NCBI RefSeq assembly: GCF_015477765.1
Contig: NZ_JADLQQ010000019.1
Span: 1-64,000, forward strand
Length of the DNA stretch: 64,000 nucleotides
DNA from: Nocardia transvalensis
Lineage (GTDB): Bacteria > Actinomycetota > Actinomycetes > Mycobacteriales > Mycobacteriaceae
Direction of reading: 5' to 3'
Shown here in pieces: positions 57,364-64,000 of this stretch (position 1 is its first letter; each line of letters starts with the position of its first letter). The position numbers were made by a program, and so were the translations under genes. The notes below the pieces were generated by a model, which saw only the letters and a program-made list of their open reading frames with translations, was not told the origin of the DNA and did not search any database.

Positions 57364-57400
57364 TAGACACCCGACCGACCGTGTCTTATCGTCGAGACAT
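57364..57400. promoter_or_regulatory. TetR operator candidate with three AGACAC half-sites
   Basis: AGACAC (57365-57370) and GTGTCT (57381-57386) are perfect reverse complements 10 bases apart, and AGACAT (57395-57400) repeats the half-site at the P450 start codon. TAGACA followed 17 bases later by TATCGT could be the minus-35 and minus-10 elements of a promoter producing a nearly leaderless mRNA. Confidence 0.5.
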
Positions 57401-58619
57401 GGTGGGCGATGTGTCTCACGCGGTTCGGTTCGAACTGCGGTCCGGTGCGAGCTGGCGCGATCCCTGGACCATGTATTCGCAACTGCGCGACCATGATCCG
57501 GTACATCGCGTGGTTCCCGAGGGGCGCGAGCACGAGGACTACTACGTGCTGTCCCGATACGCCGATGTGTACGCTGCCGTGCGTGACCCCGAAACCTTCT
57601 CCTCGGCACAGGGTTTGACCGTCGACTACACCGACCTCGGCGCGATCGGGCTCGGCGAGAATCGGCCCTTCGTCCTGACCGACCCGCCCGACCACACCGC
57701 CTTCCGCCGCCGCGTCGCGAAGGGCTTCACGCCGCGGCAGGTGCAGGAGATCCGGCCCGCCGTCACCGCTTTCATCGCGGACCGTCTCGAGCGGATGCGC
57801 GCCGAGGGCGGCGGTGACATCTCCGTCGAGCTGTTCAAACCGCTGCCCACGATGGTCGTCGCGCATTACCTCGGAGTGCCCGAGGCGGATCGGCCGAAGT
57901 TCGACGAATGGAGCGAGGCCATCGTCGCCGCCTCCGCCACCGGGGGCATCCAGCACGCCCAGGATGCCGTCGGTGAACTGTCGCAGTACTTCACCACCAT
58001 GATCGAGCGCCGCCGGCTCGAGCCCACCGACGACACCATCTCGCATCTGGTGGCCTCGGGCCTCGGCGCGGACGGCGACGTCGGCGGCCTCCTGCGGATC
58101 CTCGGCTTCGCCTTCACCATGATCACCGGCGGGAACGACACCACCACCGGAAACCTCGGCGGCGCAGTGCAATTGCTGACGCTGTATCCGGGCCAGCGGC
58201 GGCGGCTGCTCGACGATCCGAGCCTGATCCCCGGCGCGGTCGACGAATTCCTGCGACTCACCTCCCCGGTGCAGGGCCTGGCCCGGACCACCACCCGCGA
58301 TGTGGAGATCGAGGGCGTCACCGTTCCCGCCGGGCGACGGGTGCTGCTGCTGTACGCATCGGCCAACCGGGACGAACGCGAATACGGCCCGGACGCGGCC
58401 GAACTCGATGTCACGCGCACTCCGCGCAACATCCTCACCTTCGGCAACGGCAACCACCACTGCCTCGGCGCCGCCGCGGCGCGCATGCAGGCCACCATCG
58501 CCCTGCAGGAGCTGCTGTCCCGCTGCCCCGATTTCACCGTCGACATCGACGGGGTCCGCTACGCCGAGGGCAATTATGTGCGGTGGCCGGTGAATGTGCC
58601 GTTCCGGGTGGCAGCGTGA
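57399..58619 (+). CDS. Cytochrome P450 monooxygenase
   Basis: The 406-residue P450 has the I-helix motif GGNDTTTG (about 244), the K-helix EFLR with the paired Arg near 282 and the haem loop FGNGNHHCLGAAAAR (Cys near 354). The length and motifs are those of soluble bacterial class I enzymes that receive electrons from ferredoxin; neither a ferredoxin nor a reductase gene is adjacent. The TetR gene that follows overlaps its stop by 4 bases. An acyl-CoA dehydrogenase is next on the same strand, suggesting lipid or steroid side-chain substrates, which is inference. Confidence 0.95.
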   Translation: MVGDVSHAVRFELRSGASWRDPWTMYSQLRDHDPVHRVVPEGREHEDYYVLSRYADVYAAVRDPETFSSAQGLTVDYTDLGAIGLGENRPFVLTDPPDHTAFRRRVAKGFTPRQVQEIRPAVTAFIADRLERMRAEGGGDISVELFKPLPTMVVAHYLGVPEADRPKFDEWSEAIVAASATGGIQHAQDAVGELSQYFTTMIERRRLEPTDDTISHLVASGLGADGDVGGLLRILGFAFTMITGGNDTTTGNLGGAVQLLTLYPGQRRRLLDDPSLIPGAVDEFLRLTSPVQGLARTTTRDVEIEGVTVPAGRRVLLLYASANRDEREYGPDAAELDVTRTPRNILTFGNGNHHCLGAAAARMQATIALQELLSRCPDFTVDIDGVRYAEGNYVRWPVNVPFRVAA

Positions 58620-59176
58620 GCTGGGCCGAATCTCGTTCGCTGCGGGCGGGGGAACGCATTCTCGATGCGGCGGCCGCGCTGTTCGCCGAACGCGGGGTCG
58701 CCGCCACCCAGATGGCCGATATCGCCAAGGCCGCGGGCTGCTCGCGGGCGACGCTGTACCGCTACTTCGACAGCAGGCAGGCGGTGCAGGCGGCCTTCGT
58801 CCATCGCGAGGCCCGCCGGGTCGCCGCCGCCGTGGCGGGCGAGATCGCCGCCCTCACCGATCCGGGCGAGCGGGTCGTCGCCGGTGTGCTGGCGAGCCTG
58901 CGGGCGGTGCGCGCGGACCCGCTGCTCATCGCGTGGTTCCGGCCCGGCGATGCCGGTATCGCCCTCGGAATCGCGCAGACCTCCGAGGTGATCGAGGCCA
59001 TCGCGGGGTCGGTGTTCGGGCCGGGCACCGCAGGATCCGACGATGCGAGACAGCTGGCGCGGTGGCTGACCCGCATCATCGTGTCCCTGCTGACGGTTCC
59101 GGGGGTGGACGGCGACGAGGAGCGGGCCATGCTCGAACGGTTCGTCGCACCACTGATCAGCCCGGCCCGCGCCTGA
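58616..59176 (+). CDS. TetR-family regulator of the P450 operon
   Basis: The GTG overlaps the P450 stop (GTGA). The 186 residues carry the TetR helix-turn-helix GVAATQMADIAKAAGCSRATLYRYFDSRQAVQAAFVHRE at about 24-62. The C-terminal half is variable. As second gene of an operon it probably represses the P450 promoter through the AGACAC half-sites at 57365-57400. Confidence 0.92.
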   Translation: MSWAESRSLRAGERILDAAAALFAERGVAATQMADIAKAAGCSRATLYRYFDSRQAVQAAFVHREARRVAAAVAGEIAALTDPGERVVAGVLASLRAVRADPLLIAWFRPGDAGIALGIAQTSEVIEAIAGSVFGPGTAGSDDARQLARWLTRIIVSLLTVPGVDGDEERAMLERFVAPLISPARA

Positions 59177-59225
59177 GTTCGCGATCGGGCTTGCGCCGCC
59201 GCCGATCGGCCTGGAGGGTGAGAGC

Positions 59226-61025
59226 ATGGATTCGCTCATCATGTCCGCCCGTGATATCGAGTTCCTGCTCTACGAGTGGCTGGACGTGACCCGCTTCACC
59301 GAACGCGACCGCTATCGGGAGCACTCCCGCGAAACCTTCGACCAGGTGCTCGAGCTCAGCCGCGACCTGGCCGAGAAGTATTTCGCGCCGCACAACCGCG
59401 ACGGCGATCTGCACGAGCCCACCTTCGACGGCGAGAAGGTGCACATCCTGCCCGCGGTGAAGCAGGCCCTCGACGCCTTCGGTGGCGCGGGGCTGGTGGG
59501 CGCGGCCATGGACGAGCGGGTGGGCGGCATGCAGCTGCCGCATACCGTCTTCACCGCCTGTATGGCGTGGTTCTATGCGGCCAATGTAGCCACCACGAGC
59601 TATCCGATGCTGACGATGGGCAATGCGAATCTGCTTGCCTCCCATGCCACTCCGGAGCAGATCGAGCTGTTCGTGCGGCCGATGGTGGAGGGCCGGTGGT
59701 TCGGCACCATGGCACTGTCGGAACCGCAGGCGGGCTCGAGTTTGGCCGATATCACGACGAAGGCGGTGCCGCAGGACGACGGCACCTACCGGGTGTTCGG
59801 GCGCAAGATGTGGATCTCCGGTGCCGATCACGAGATGTCGGACAATATCGTCCATCTCGTGCTTGCCCGCATACCGGGCGCGCCGCTGGGCACCCGCGGG
59901 ATTTCGCTGTTCATCGTGCCGAAGTACCTGCCCGGCGCGGACGGCTCGGTGGGGGAGCGCAACGACATCGTGCTCGCCGGGATCAATCACAAGATGGGCT
60001 GGCGTGGAACCGTCAATACCGCACCGGTTTTCGGCGACGGTGCCTTCACACCGGGCGGGGCGCCGGGTGCGGTCGGCTATCTCGTCGGCGAGCCCCACCG
60101 CGGGCTGAGCTACATGTTCCACATGATGAACGAGGCCCGGCTGGGGGTGGGCCTGGCGGCGACCGCGCTCGGGTACACCGGGTATCTGAAGTCGCTCGAC
60201 TATGCGCGCAGCCGTCCGCAGGGGCGGCCGGTCACGGCGAAAGGTCAAGACACACCCCAGGTTCCGATCGTGCGCCATCCGGATGTGCGGCGGATGCTGC
60301 TCGCGCAGAAGTCGTACGTCGAGGGTGCTCTCGCGCTGCAGCTGTACTGCGGCACCTTGATCGACGAACAGCGCAGTGCGGCAAGCGAATCCGAATACGC
60401 CAGGGCAGGTCTGCTGCTGCGGATACTCACGCCGATCGCCAAGAGCTGGCCGAGCCAGTGGTGCCTGGCCGCCAACGACCTCGCGATCCAGGTGCACGGC
60501 GGCGCCGGTTACACCCGCGACTACGACGTGGAACAGCACTACCGCGACAACCGGCTCAATCCGATCCACGAAGGCACGCACGGCATTCAGAGCCTGGATC
60601 TGCTCGGCCGCGCGGTAGTCGCCGACGACGGCGCGGCCCCGGCCCTGTTGATGGAGACGATCGGCGCCACGGTCGGCGCGGCCCGCGCCACCGCCGACGC
60701 CGAGCTGGGCGACTTCGCCGACGCCCTCGCGAGAGCGACCGGCCGCATCGCAACCACCACCGCCACCCTCTGGAAGGGTGGCGACCCGAATCTGGCGCTG
60801 GCGAACTCCGCCGCCTATCTGGAAGCCTTCGGCCACGTAGTACTCGCCTGGATCTGGCTGTCCCAAGCGGTCGCCGCCCACGGCCACACGGGCTCGTTCT
60901 ATGAGGGTAAACGAGCCGCAGCCCGCTACTTCTACAACTGGGAACTCCCCCGAACCACGGCCCAGTTCGACCTCCTGGACTCCCTCGACCGCACCACCCT
61001 CGACCTCGACGACACCTCTCTGTAA
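59226..61025 (+). CDS. Acyl-CoA dehydrogenase (600-residue class)
   Basis: The 599-residue flavoenzyme oxidises an acyl-CoA to the 2-enoyl-CoA. Its size and the N-terminal SARDIEFLLYEWLDV segment fit the large FadE5/DmdC-like class with an extra N- and C-terminal domain. The FAD/substrate blocks TMALSEPQAGSSLADITTKA and KMWISGADHEMSDNIVHLVLAR are typical. The catalytic Glu is in NPIHEGTHGIQSLDLLGR near residue 449. GGAGG lies 9 bases before the ATG. A TetR and a P450 gene precede it, 49 bases upstream of its start. Large hairpins flank the downstream repeat. Confidence 0.95.
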   Translation: MDSLIMSARDIEFLLYEWLDVTRFTERDRYREHSRETFDQVLELSRDLAEKYFAPHNRDGDLHEPTFDGEKVHILPAVKQALDAFGGAGLVGAAMDERVGGMQLPHTVFTACMAWFYAANVATTSYPMLTMGNANLLASHATPEQIELFVRPMVEGRWFGTMALSEPQAGSSLADITTKAVPQDDGTYRVFGRKMWISGADHEMSDNIVHLVLARIPGAPLGTRGISLFIVPKYLPGADGSVGERNDIVLAGINHKMGWRGTVNTAPVFGDGAFTPGGAPGAVGYLVGEPHRGLSYMFHMMNEARLGVGLAATALGYTGYLKSLDYARSRPQGRPVTAKGQDTPQVPIVRHPDVRRMLLAQKSYVEGALALQLYCGTLIDEQRSAASESEYARAGLLLRILTPIAKSWPSQWCLAANDLAIQVHGGAGYTRDYDVEQHYRDNRLNPIHEGTHGIQSLDLLGRAVVADDGAAPALLMETIGATVGAARATADAELGDFADALARATGRIATTTATLWKGGDPNLALANSAAYLEAFGHVVLAWIWLSQAVAAHGHTGSFYEGKRAAARYFYNWELPRTTAQFDLLDSLDRTTLDLDDTSL

Positions 61026-61059
61026 CCCTGCTGCCCGGCCTGGCGGCCGGACAGCAGGG
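61026..61059 (+). terminator. Terminator behind the acyl-CoA dehydrogenase
   Basis: CCCTGCTG/CAGCAGGG (8 pairs), one mismatch and CCGGCC/GGCCGG (6 pairs) enclose TGGC. It begins right behind the stop codon. Confidence 0.75.
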
Positions 61060-61092
61060 AAGCGTGAGGCCCTCTAGCCGGGCCAAGAGCTA

Positions 61093-61197
61093 CCGGGCCT
61101 CGCTCTCCCGCCACCGGGCCTCGCTCTCCCGCCGCCGGGCCTCACTCTCCCATTGGCGGGCCCCGCTCTCTCACCGCCGGGCCGCACTCTCCCATTG
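61093..61197. repeat. Intergenic tandem array 4, unit CCGGGCCTCGCTCTCCCGCC
   Basis: Five units of about 21 bases lie between two hairpins. The first two are nearly identical; the others drift at several positions. The unit differs from that of arrays 1-3. Confidence 0.75.
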
Positions 61198-61213
61198 CGG
61201 AGGTCTTTTGGTT

Positions 61214-61247
61214 CCCTGTCGTCCGGCCGCCAGGCCGGACGACAGGG
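61214..61247. terminator. Hairpin with a perfect 15-bp stem
   Basis: CCCTGTCGTCCGGCC pairs with GGCCGGACGACAGGG around GCCA. Its reverse complement resembles the hairpin at 61026-61059, including the loop (TGGC/GCCA). The two therefore bracket array 4 as inverted copies. Confidence 0.75.
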
Positions 61248-61508
61248 TCGGCGTTTCCGGTGAAAGTATTTGGGAAATCACAGGGTTAGAGAGTCGCAGG
61301 GGTACCGGTCTACTCCCGCTGACGCCTCGTCCCGAAGCCGAATCCCGCGAAGGTGCTGGAACCCCAGGGGTCGGGGGTGGGAGGGGTCGCGGGGCGGGAC
61401 AAATCGAAATACATTAAGTGTTAAGGTGATTCGACGTTCACCGACGCGGGGGCAACGACGCCAAACCGTACGCACAGTTGGCTTGAAGTTCACCCGTAGG
61501 CGGAACCC
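61248..61508. promoter_or_regulatory. Promoter region of the WS/DGAT gene
   Basis: No coding frame is convincing. An AT-rich patch at 61400-61430 (ACATTAAGTGTTAAGGTG) is the likely core promoter. Confidence 0.4.
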
Positions 61509-62861
61509 ATGGATCTTCTCAATCCGATAGACGCTATCTTCCTTGCGGCCGAATCCCGCGAACATCCTATGCATGTCGGCGGTTTGCAGCTGTTCGAACC
61601 GCCCGCGGATGCGGACCCCGACTTCCTTCGGTCGATGTATGCCGAGGTGATGGCGACGACCGAGGTGCGTCCGCGTTTCCGCAGGCAGCAGCGCCGGATT
61701 CTCGGCAACTTCTCCAGTGTCGTCTGGTCTCATGCCGACCGGATGGATCTCGGCTATCACGTGCGCCGCTGCGCATTGCCCGCACCCGGCGGGGATGCCG
61801 AACTGCTGGATCTGGTGGGGCGCCTGCATTCGGCGCTGCTCGACCGGCACCGCCCGCTGTGGGAGGGACGGCTCATCGAGGGGCTGGCCGGGGGTCGGTT
61901 CGCGATCTACATCAAGGTCCATCACGCCCTCATGGACGGCGTGTCCGCGCTGCGGCTGCTGCAACGCACTCTCACCGAGGATCCGCTCGACACCCGACTC
62001 CGCGTGCCGTGGACGCTCGGCCCGGCGGAGCGCGAGCCCGAGGAGGGTGAAAGCGTGTGGGAGCAGCTGCGCAAGGCGGCGCCGCGCCTGCTCACCGGGG
62101 TCGGGGCGACCGCGACGGCGTTGCGAGCGGTGACCGAGGGGCGGCTGGAGCTGCCGCTGTCGGCACCGTCGACGATGTTCAACGTGCCCATCGGCGGGGC
62201 GCGCAGCGTGGCGGTCGGGTCGTGGCCGCTGGATCGCATCCATGCCGTGCGCAGTGCGACCGGCACGACCGTCAACGATGTCGTGCTCGCCCTGTCCGCG
62301 GCCGCGTTGCGCGCCTATCTCCTGGAGCGAAATGCGTTGCCGGACAAGCCGTTGACCGCGATGGTGCCGGTGAATCTGCGCAGCAACGCCGAACCCGATT
62401 CCGACGGCAATCAGGTCGCCGCGCTGCTGTGCAACCTGGGTACCGATATCGCCGATCCGCTGCAGCGGCTGCAGACCATCAGCGCATCCATGCGCCGGTC
62501 CAAGGAGGTGTTCACGCAGCTGCCTCGACTGGAGGCGATAGCGCTGTCGGCCCTGCTGATGTCGCCGCTGCCGCTGGTGTTCGTGCCGGGTTTCCAAGCG
62601 CTGCCGCGAGTTCCGTTCAATCTGGTGATCTCCAATGTGCCGGGCCCGCGCAAGCCGGTGTACGTGCAGGGGGCACGGCTGGAACGCAACTACCCGCTGT
62701 CCATCCCGTTCGACGGCCAGGCCATGAACATCACCGTGACCAGCACCGCCGACAACCTCGACTTCGGCATCGTCGGGTGCCGCCGCTCGGTGCCGCAGCT
62801 GTCGAATTTCATCGGCCATATCGATACGGCACTGCGGGACCTCGAACGCGCCACGGCCTGA
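61509..62861 (+). CDS. WS/DGAT-family wax ester synthase / diacylglycerol acyltransferase
   Basis: The 450-residue acyltransferase makes triacylglycerol or wax esters from acyl-CoA for storage. The catalytic motif HHALMDG is at about residues 138-144, PLWEGRLIEGL and the start MDLLNPIDAIFLAAESREHPMHVGGL are standard. The second conserved block FNLVISNVPGPRKPVYVQGARL lies near 375-400. Actinomycetes such as Nocardia and Mycobacterium have many copies; this one cannot be given a number. AGGCGG lies 7 bases before the ATG. Confidence 0.95.
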   Translation: MDLLNPIDAIFLAAESREHPMHVGGLQLFEPPADADPDFLRSMYAEVMATTEVRPRFRRQQRRILGNFSSVVWSHADRMDLGYHVRRCALPAPGGDAELLDLVGRLHSALLDRHRPLWEGRLIEGLAGGRFAIYIKVHHALMDGVSALRLLQRTLTEDPLDTRLRVPWTLGPAEREPEEGESVWEQLRKAAPRLLTGVGATATALRAVTEGRLELPLSAPSTMFNVPIGGARSVAVGSWPLDRIHAVRSATGTTVNDVVLALSAAALRAYLLERNALPDKPLTAMVPVNLRSNAEPDSDGNQVAALLCNLGTDIADPLQRLQTISASMRRSKEVFTQLPRLEAIALSALLMSPLPLVFVPGFQALPRVPFNLVISNVPGPRKPVYVQGARLERNYPLSIPFDGQAMNITVTSTADNLDFGIVGCRRSVPQLSNFIGHIDTALRDLERATA

Positions 62862-62895
62862 CGGAGAGGCGTGAGCTGCCCTTTAGGGTGGTTCG

Positions 62896-63699
62896 GTGGA
62901 TATTCAGTGGCCGCAGCTGCGGGAACGGTGCCGGATCGAGGAGGACGAGGCGATCCTCGCGCTGAACAAGCCCGCCGGAATCTCGGTGACCGGCGAGCGG
63001 CACGACACCGATCTGGTGGAGCTGGCCGCCGCACACGGGGAGACGCTGTACCCGGTGCATCGCATCGACAAGGTGACCTCCGGTCTGGTGCTGCTGGCCA
63101 AGGACCTCGCCGCTCACGGGCAGCTCACCCGGCAATTCAACAAACGCACCGCGGACAAGACCTACGTGGCGATCACCGCCTCCACAGGTCTGCCCGACCA
63201 CGGCGTCATCGACCTGCCGCTGAGCGTCGGCCGTAAGAACCGGGTCCGCATCGCGGCACCCCGCGACAAGATCACCCGCACCGGCGACACCTGGACGGTC
63301 GCCGCCGACGACCTGCTGGCCGGAAAGAACTACCCGTCCCGCAGCGAATTCACCACGCTGCTGCGCACCGACACCCATACGGTCCTGGCCGTCCGCCCGA
63401 TCACCGGCCGCCGCCACCAGATCCGCGTCCACCTGGCCTGGATCGGCCACCCCATCACCGGCGACCCCTTGTTCGACAAATCCACCACCCACCCCCGCAC
63501 CTACCTGCACTCCTGGCAACTACACCTGCAGGCTCCCTGGCGAAGCGGCGAGCCCGACCTCCGACTCGAGGCCCCACCCGGCCCCGACTTCTGGACCCTC
63601 GCAGGCACCCCCCTCACCCCCGACCCCACCGCCCTCCTCGCCACCTTCCACGACCGACACACACTGCCGGAACAGCATCAGTCACCTGCGGACACGTAA
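62896..63699 (+). CDS. RluA-family RNA pseudouridine synthase
   Basis: The 267-residue enzyme isomerises uridine in rRNA or tRNA. The catalytic Asp is in HRIDKVTSGLVLLAK at about 55-69, ALNKPAGISVTG and the later TGRRHQIRVHLAWIGHPITGDPLF block are family signatures. No S4 domain is present, which is as in RluA/TruC-like enzymes. The GTG start has TTAGGGTGG upstream. Its 3' end overlaps the convergent MFS gene by 22 bases. Confidence 0.93.
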   Translation: MDIQWPQLRERCRIEEDEAILALNKPAGISVTGERHDTDLVELAAAHGETLYPVHRIDKVTSGLVLLAKDLAAHGQLTRQFNKRTADKTYVAITASTGLPDHGVIDLPLSVGRKNRVRIAAPRDKITRTGDTWTVAADDLLAGKNYPSRSEFTTLLRTDTHTVLAVRPITGRRHQIRVHLAWIGHPITGDPLFDKSTTHPRTYLHSWQLHLQAPWRSGEPDLRLEAPPGPDFWTLAGTPLTPDPTALLATFHDRHTLPEQHQSPADT

Positions 63700-64000
63700 C
63701 CGATAGCCGCCGCACAGGCGAGAATCACCGCGCCGCACACCGCAAGCGCGATCCACGACGGCGAGACGATCCGATGAGCGGCATCGGATACGGCACCGGC
63801 GTAGGCGACGCCGATGCTCATGCCGAGCTGGCGACTGGTCGAGACCACACCACTCGCGGCGCCGGCATCCTTACCCATTCCGACGACCGCCGTGGCGGTG
63901 ATCGGCGCGTTGACCAACCCGAATCCGGCTCCGAACAGTGATGCGACCACCACGACCGACGCAAGGCCGCCGGCCCCGAAGATCAGCAACGTCGCTGCCG
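63678..64000 (-). CDS. MFS (DHA2-type) exporter, C-terminal part
   Basis: The frame is open to the window edge, so only the last 107 or so residues are visible. They contain GAGFGLVNAPITATAVVGMGKDAGAASGVVSTSRQLGMSIGVAYAGAV, the closing helix pair of DHA2-family 14-helix drug exporters. The end of the gene overlaps the RluA gene by 22 bases. Confidence 0.85.
   Translation of the reverse strand, partial: AATLLIFGAGGLASVVVVASLFGAGFGLVNAPITATAVVGMGKDAGAASGVVSTSRQLGMSIGVAYAGAVSDAAHRIVSPSWIALAVCGAVILACAAAIGYVSAGD

Overview
The window comes from a high-GC mycolic-acid actinomycete and most resembles Nocardia. The pointers are the mycothiol-dependent formaldehyde dehydrogenase, a WS/DGAT wax-ester synthase, an XRE-DUF5753/DUF397 pair, a latex-clearing-type oxygenase, narGHJI, the glnX-glnH-pknG gene order known from mycobacteria and corynebacteria, and intergenic tandem arrays built on a CACGCCGGGA core. 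No rRNA, tRNA, insertion sequence, integrase or CRISPR array was found. The genus is an inference from gene content; no alignment was run.

Layout. 1-3.3 kb: small conserved actinobacterial genes (two DUF5994 paralogues and a broken third copy, two small membrane proteins, an RGCVC-like Cys-rich protein, a crystallin-like protein). 3.5-10 kb: a secretory-lipase-family hydrolase and two CocE/NonD serine hydrolases around a TetR gene whose two sides carry the same operator-like motif. 10-12 kb: an HxlR regulator, an NTF2-like protein and a hotdog thioesterase, with two near-identical operators. 12-17 kb: a possible 22-residue amphipathic peptide, DUF4254, XRE/DUF397, a secreted beta-trefoil-like protein and an Lcp-type oxygenase. 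17-26 kb: UvrA-like ATPase, AhpD-like protein, mycothiol-dependent formaldehyde oxidation, Tat-exported phospholipase-C-type phosphoesterase, HD protein and a large SARP regulator divergent from narGHJI (26.6-33.2 kb).

33-47 kb: secreted small protein, orphan HypX, MHYT sensor, TetR-flavin monooxygenase operon, NlpC/P60 endopeptidase, plasmid-like parA/parB with a cluster of palindromes, TetR/SnoaL pair with twin operators, EamA exporter behind a possible leaderless upstream ORF, and an APC permease. 47-56.4 kb holds the most notable locus. It is one tightly overlapping minus-strand operon: GlnX-like membrane sensor, GlnH-like lipoprotein, coiled-coil protein, PknG-type kinase, PP2C phosphatase, VWA protein and FHA protein. 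It looks like an amino-acid-sensing PknG module joined to a kinase/PP2C/VWA (TerY-P-like) triad and an FHA reader. The kinase, phosphatase and FHA protein all start with zinc ribbons. 56.6-64 kb: phosphoribosyltransferase, P450-TetR operon, acyl-CoA dehydrogenase, WS/DGAT, RluA-type pseudouridine synthase and the end of an MFS exporter.

Regulatory theme: many promoters carry clear inverted repeats next to TetR, HxlR or other regulators. Four intergenic regions carry short tandem arrays, three of which start from the same or a related hairpin-prone core.
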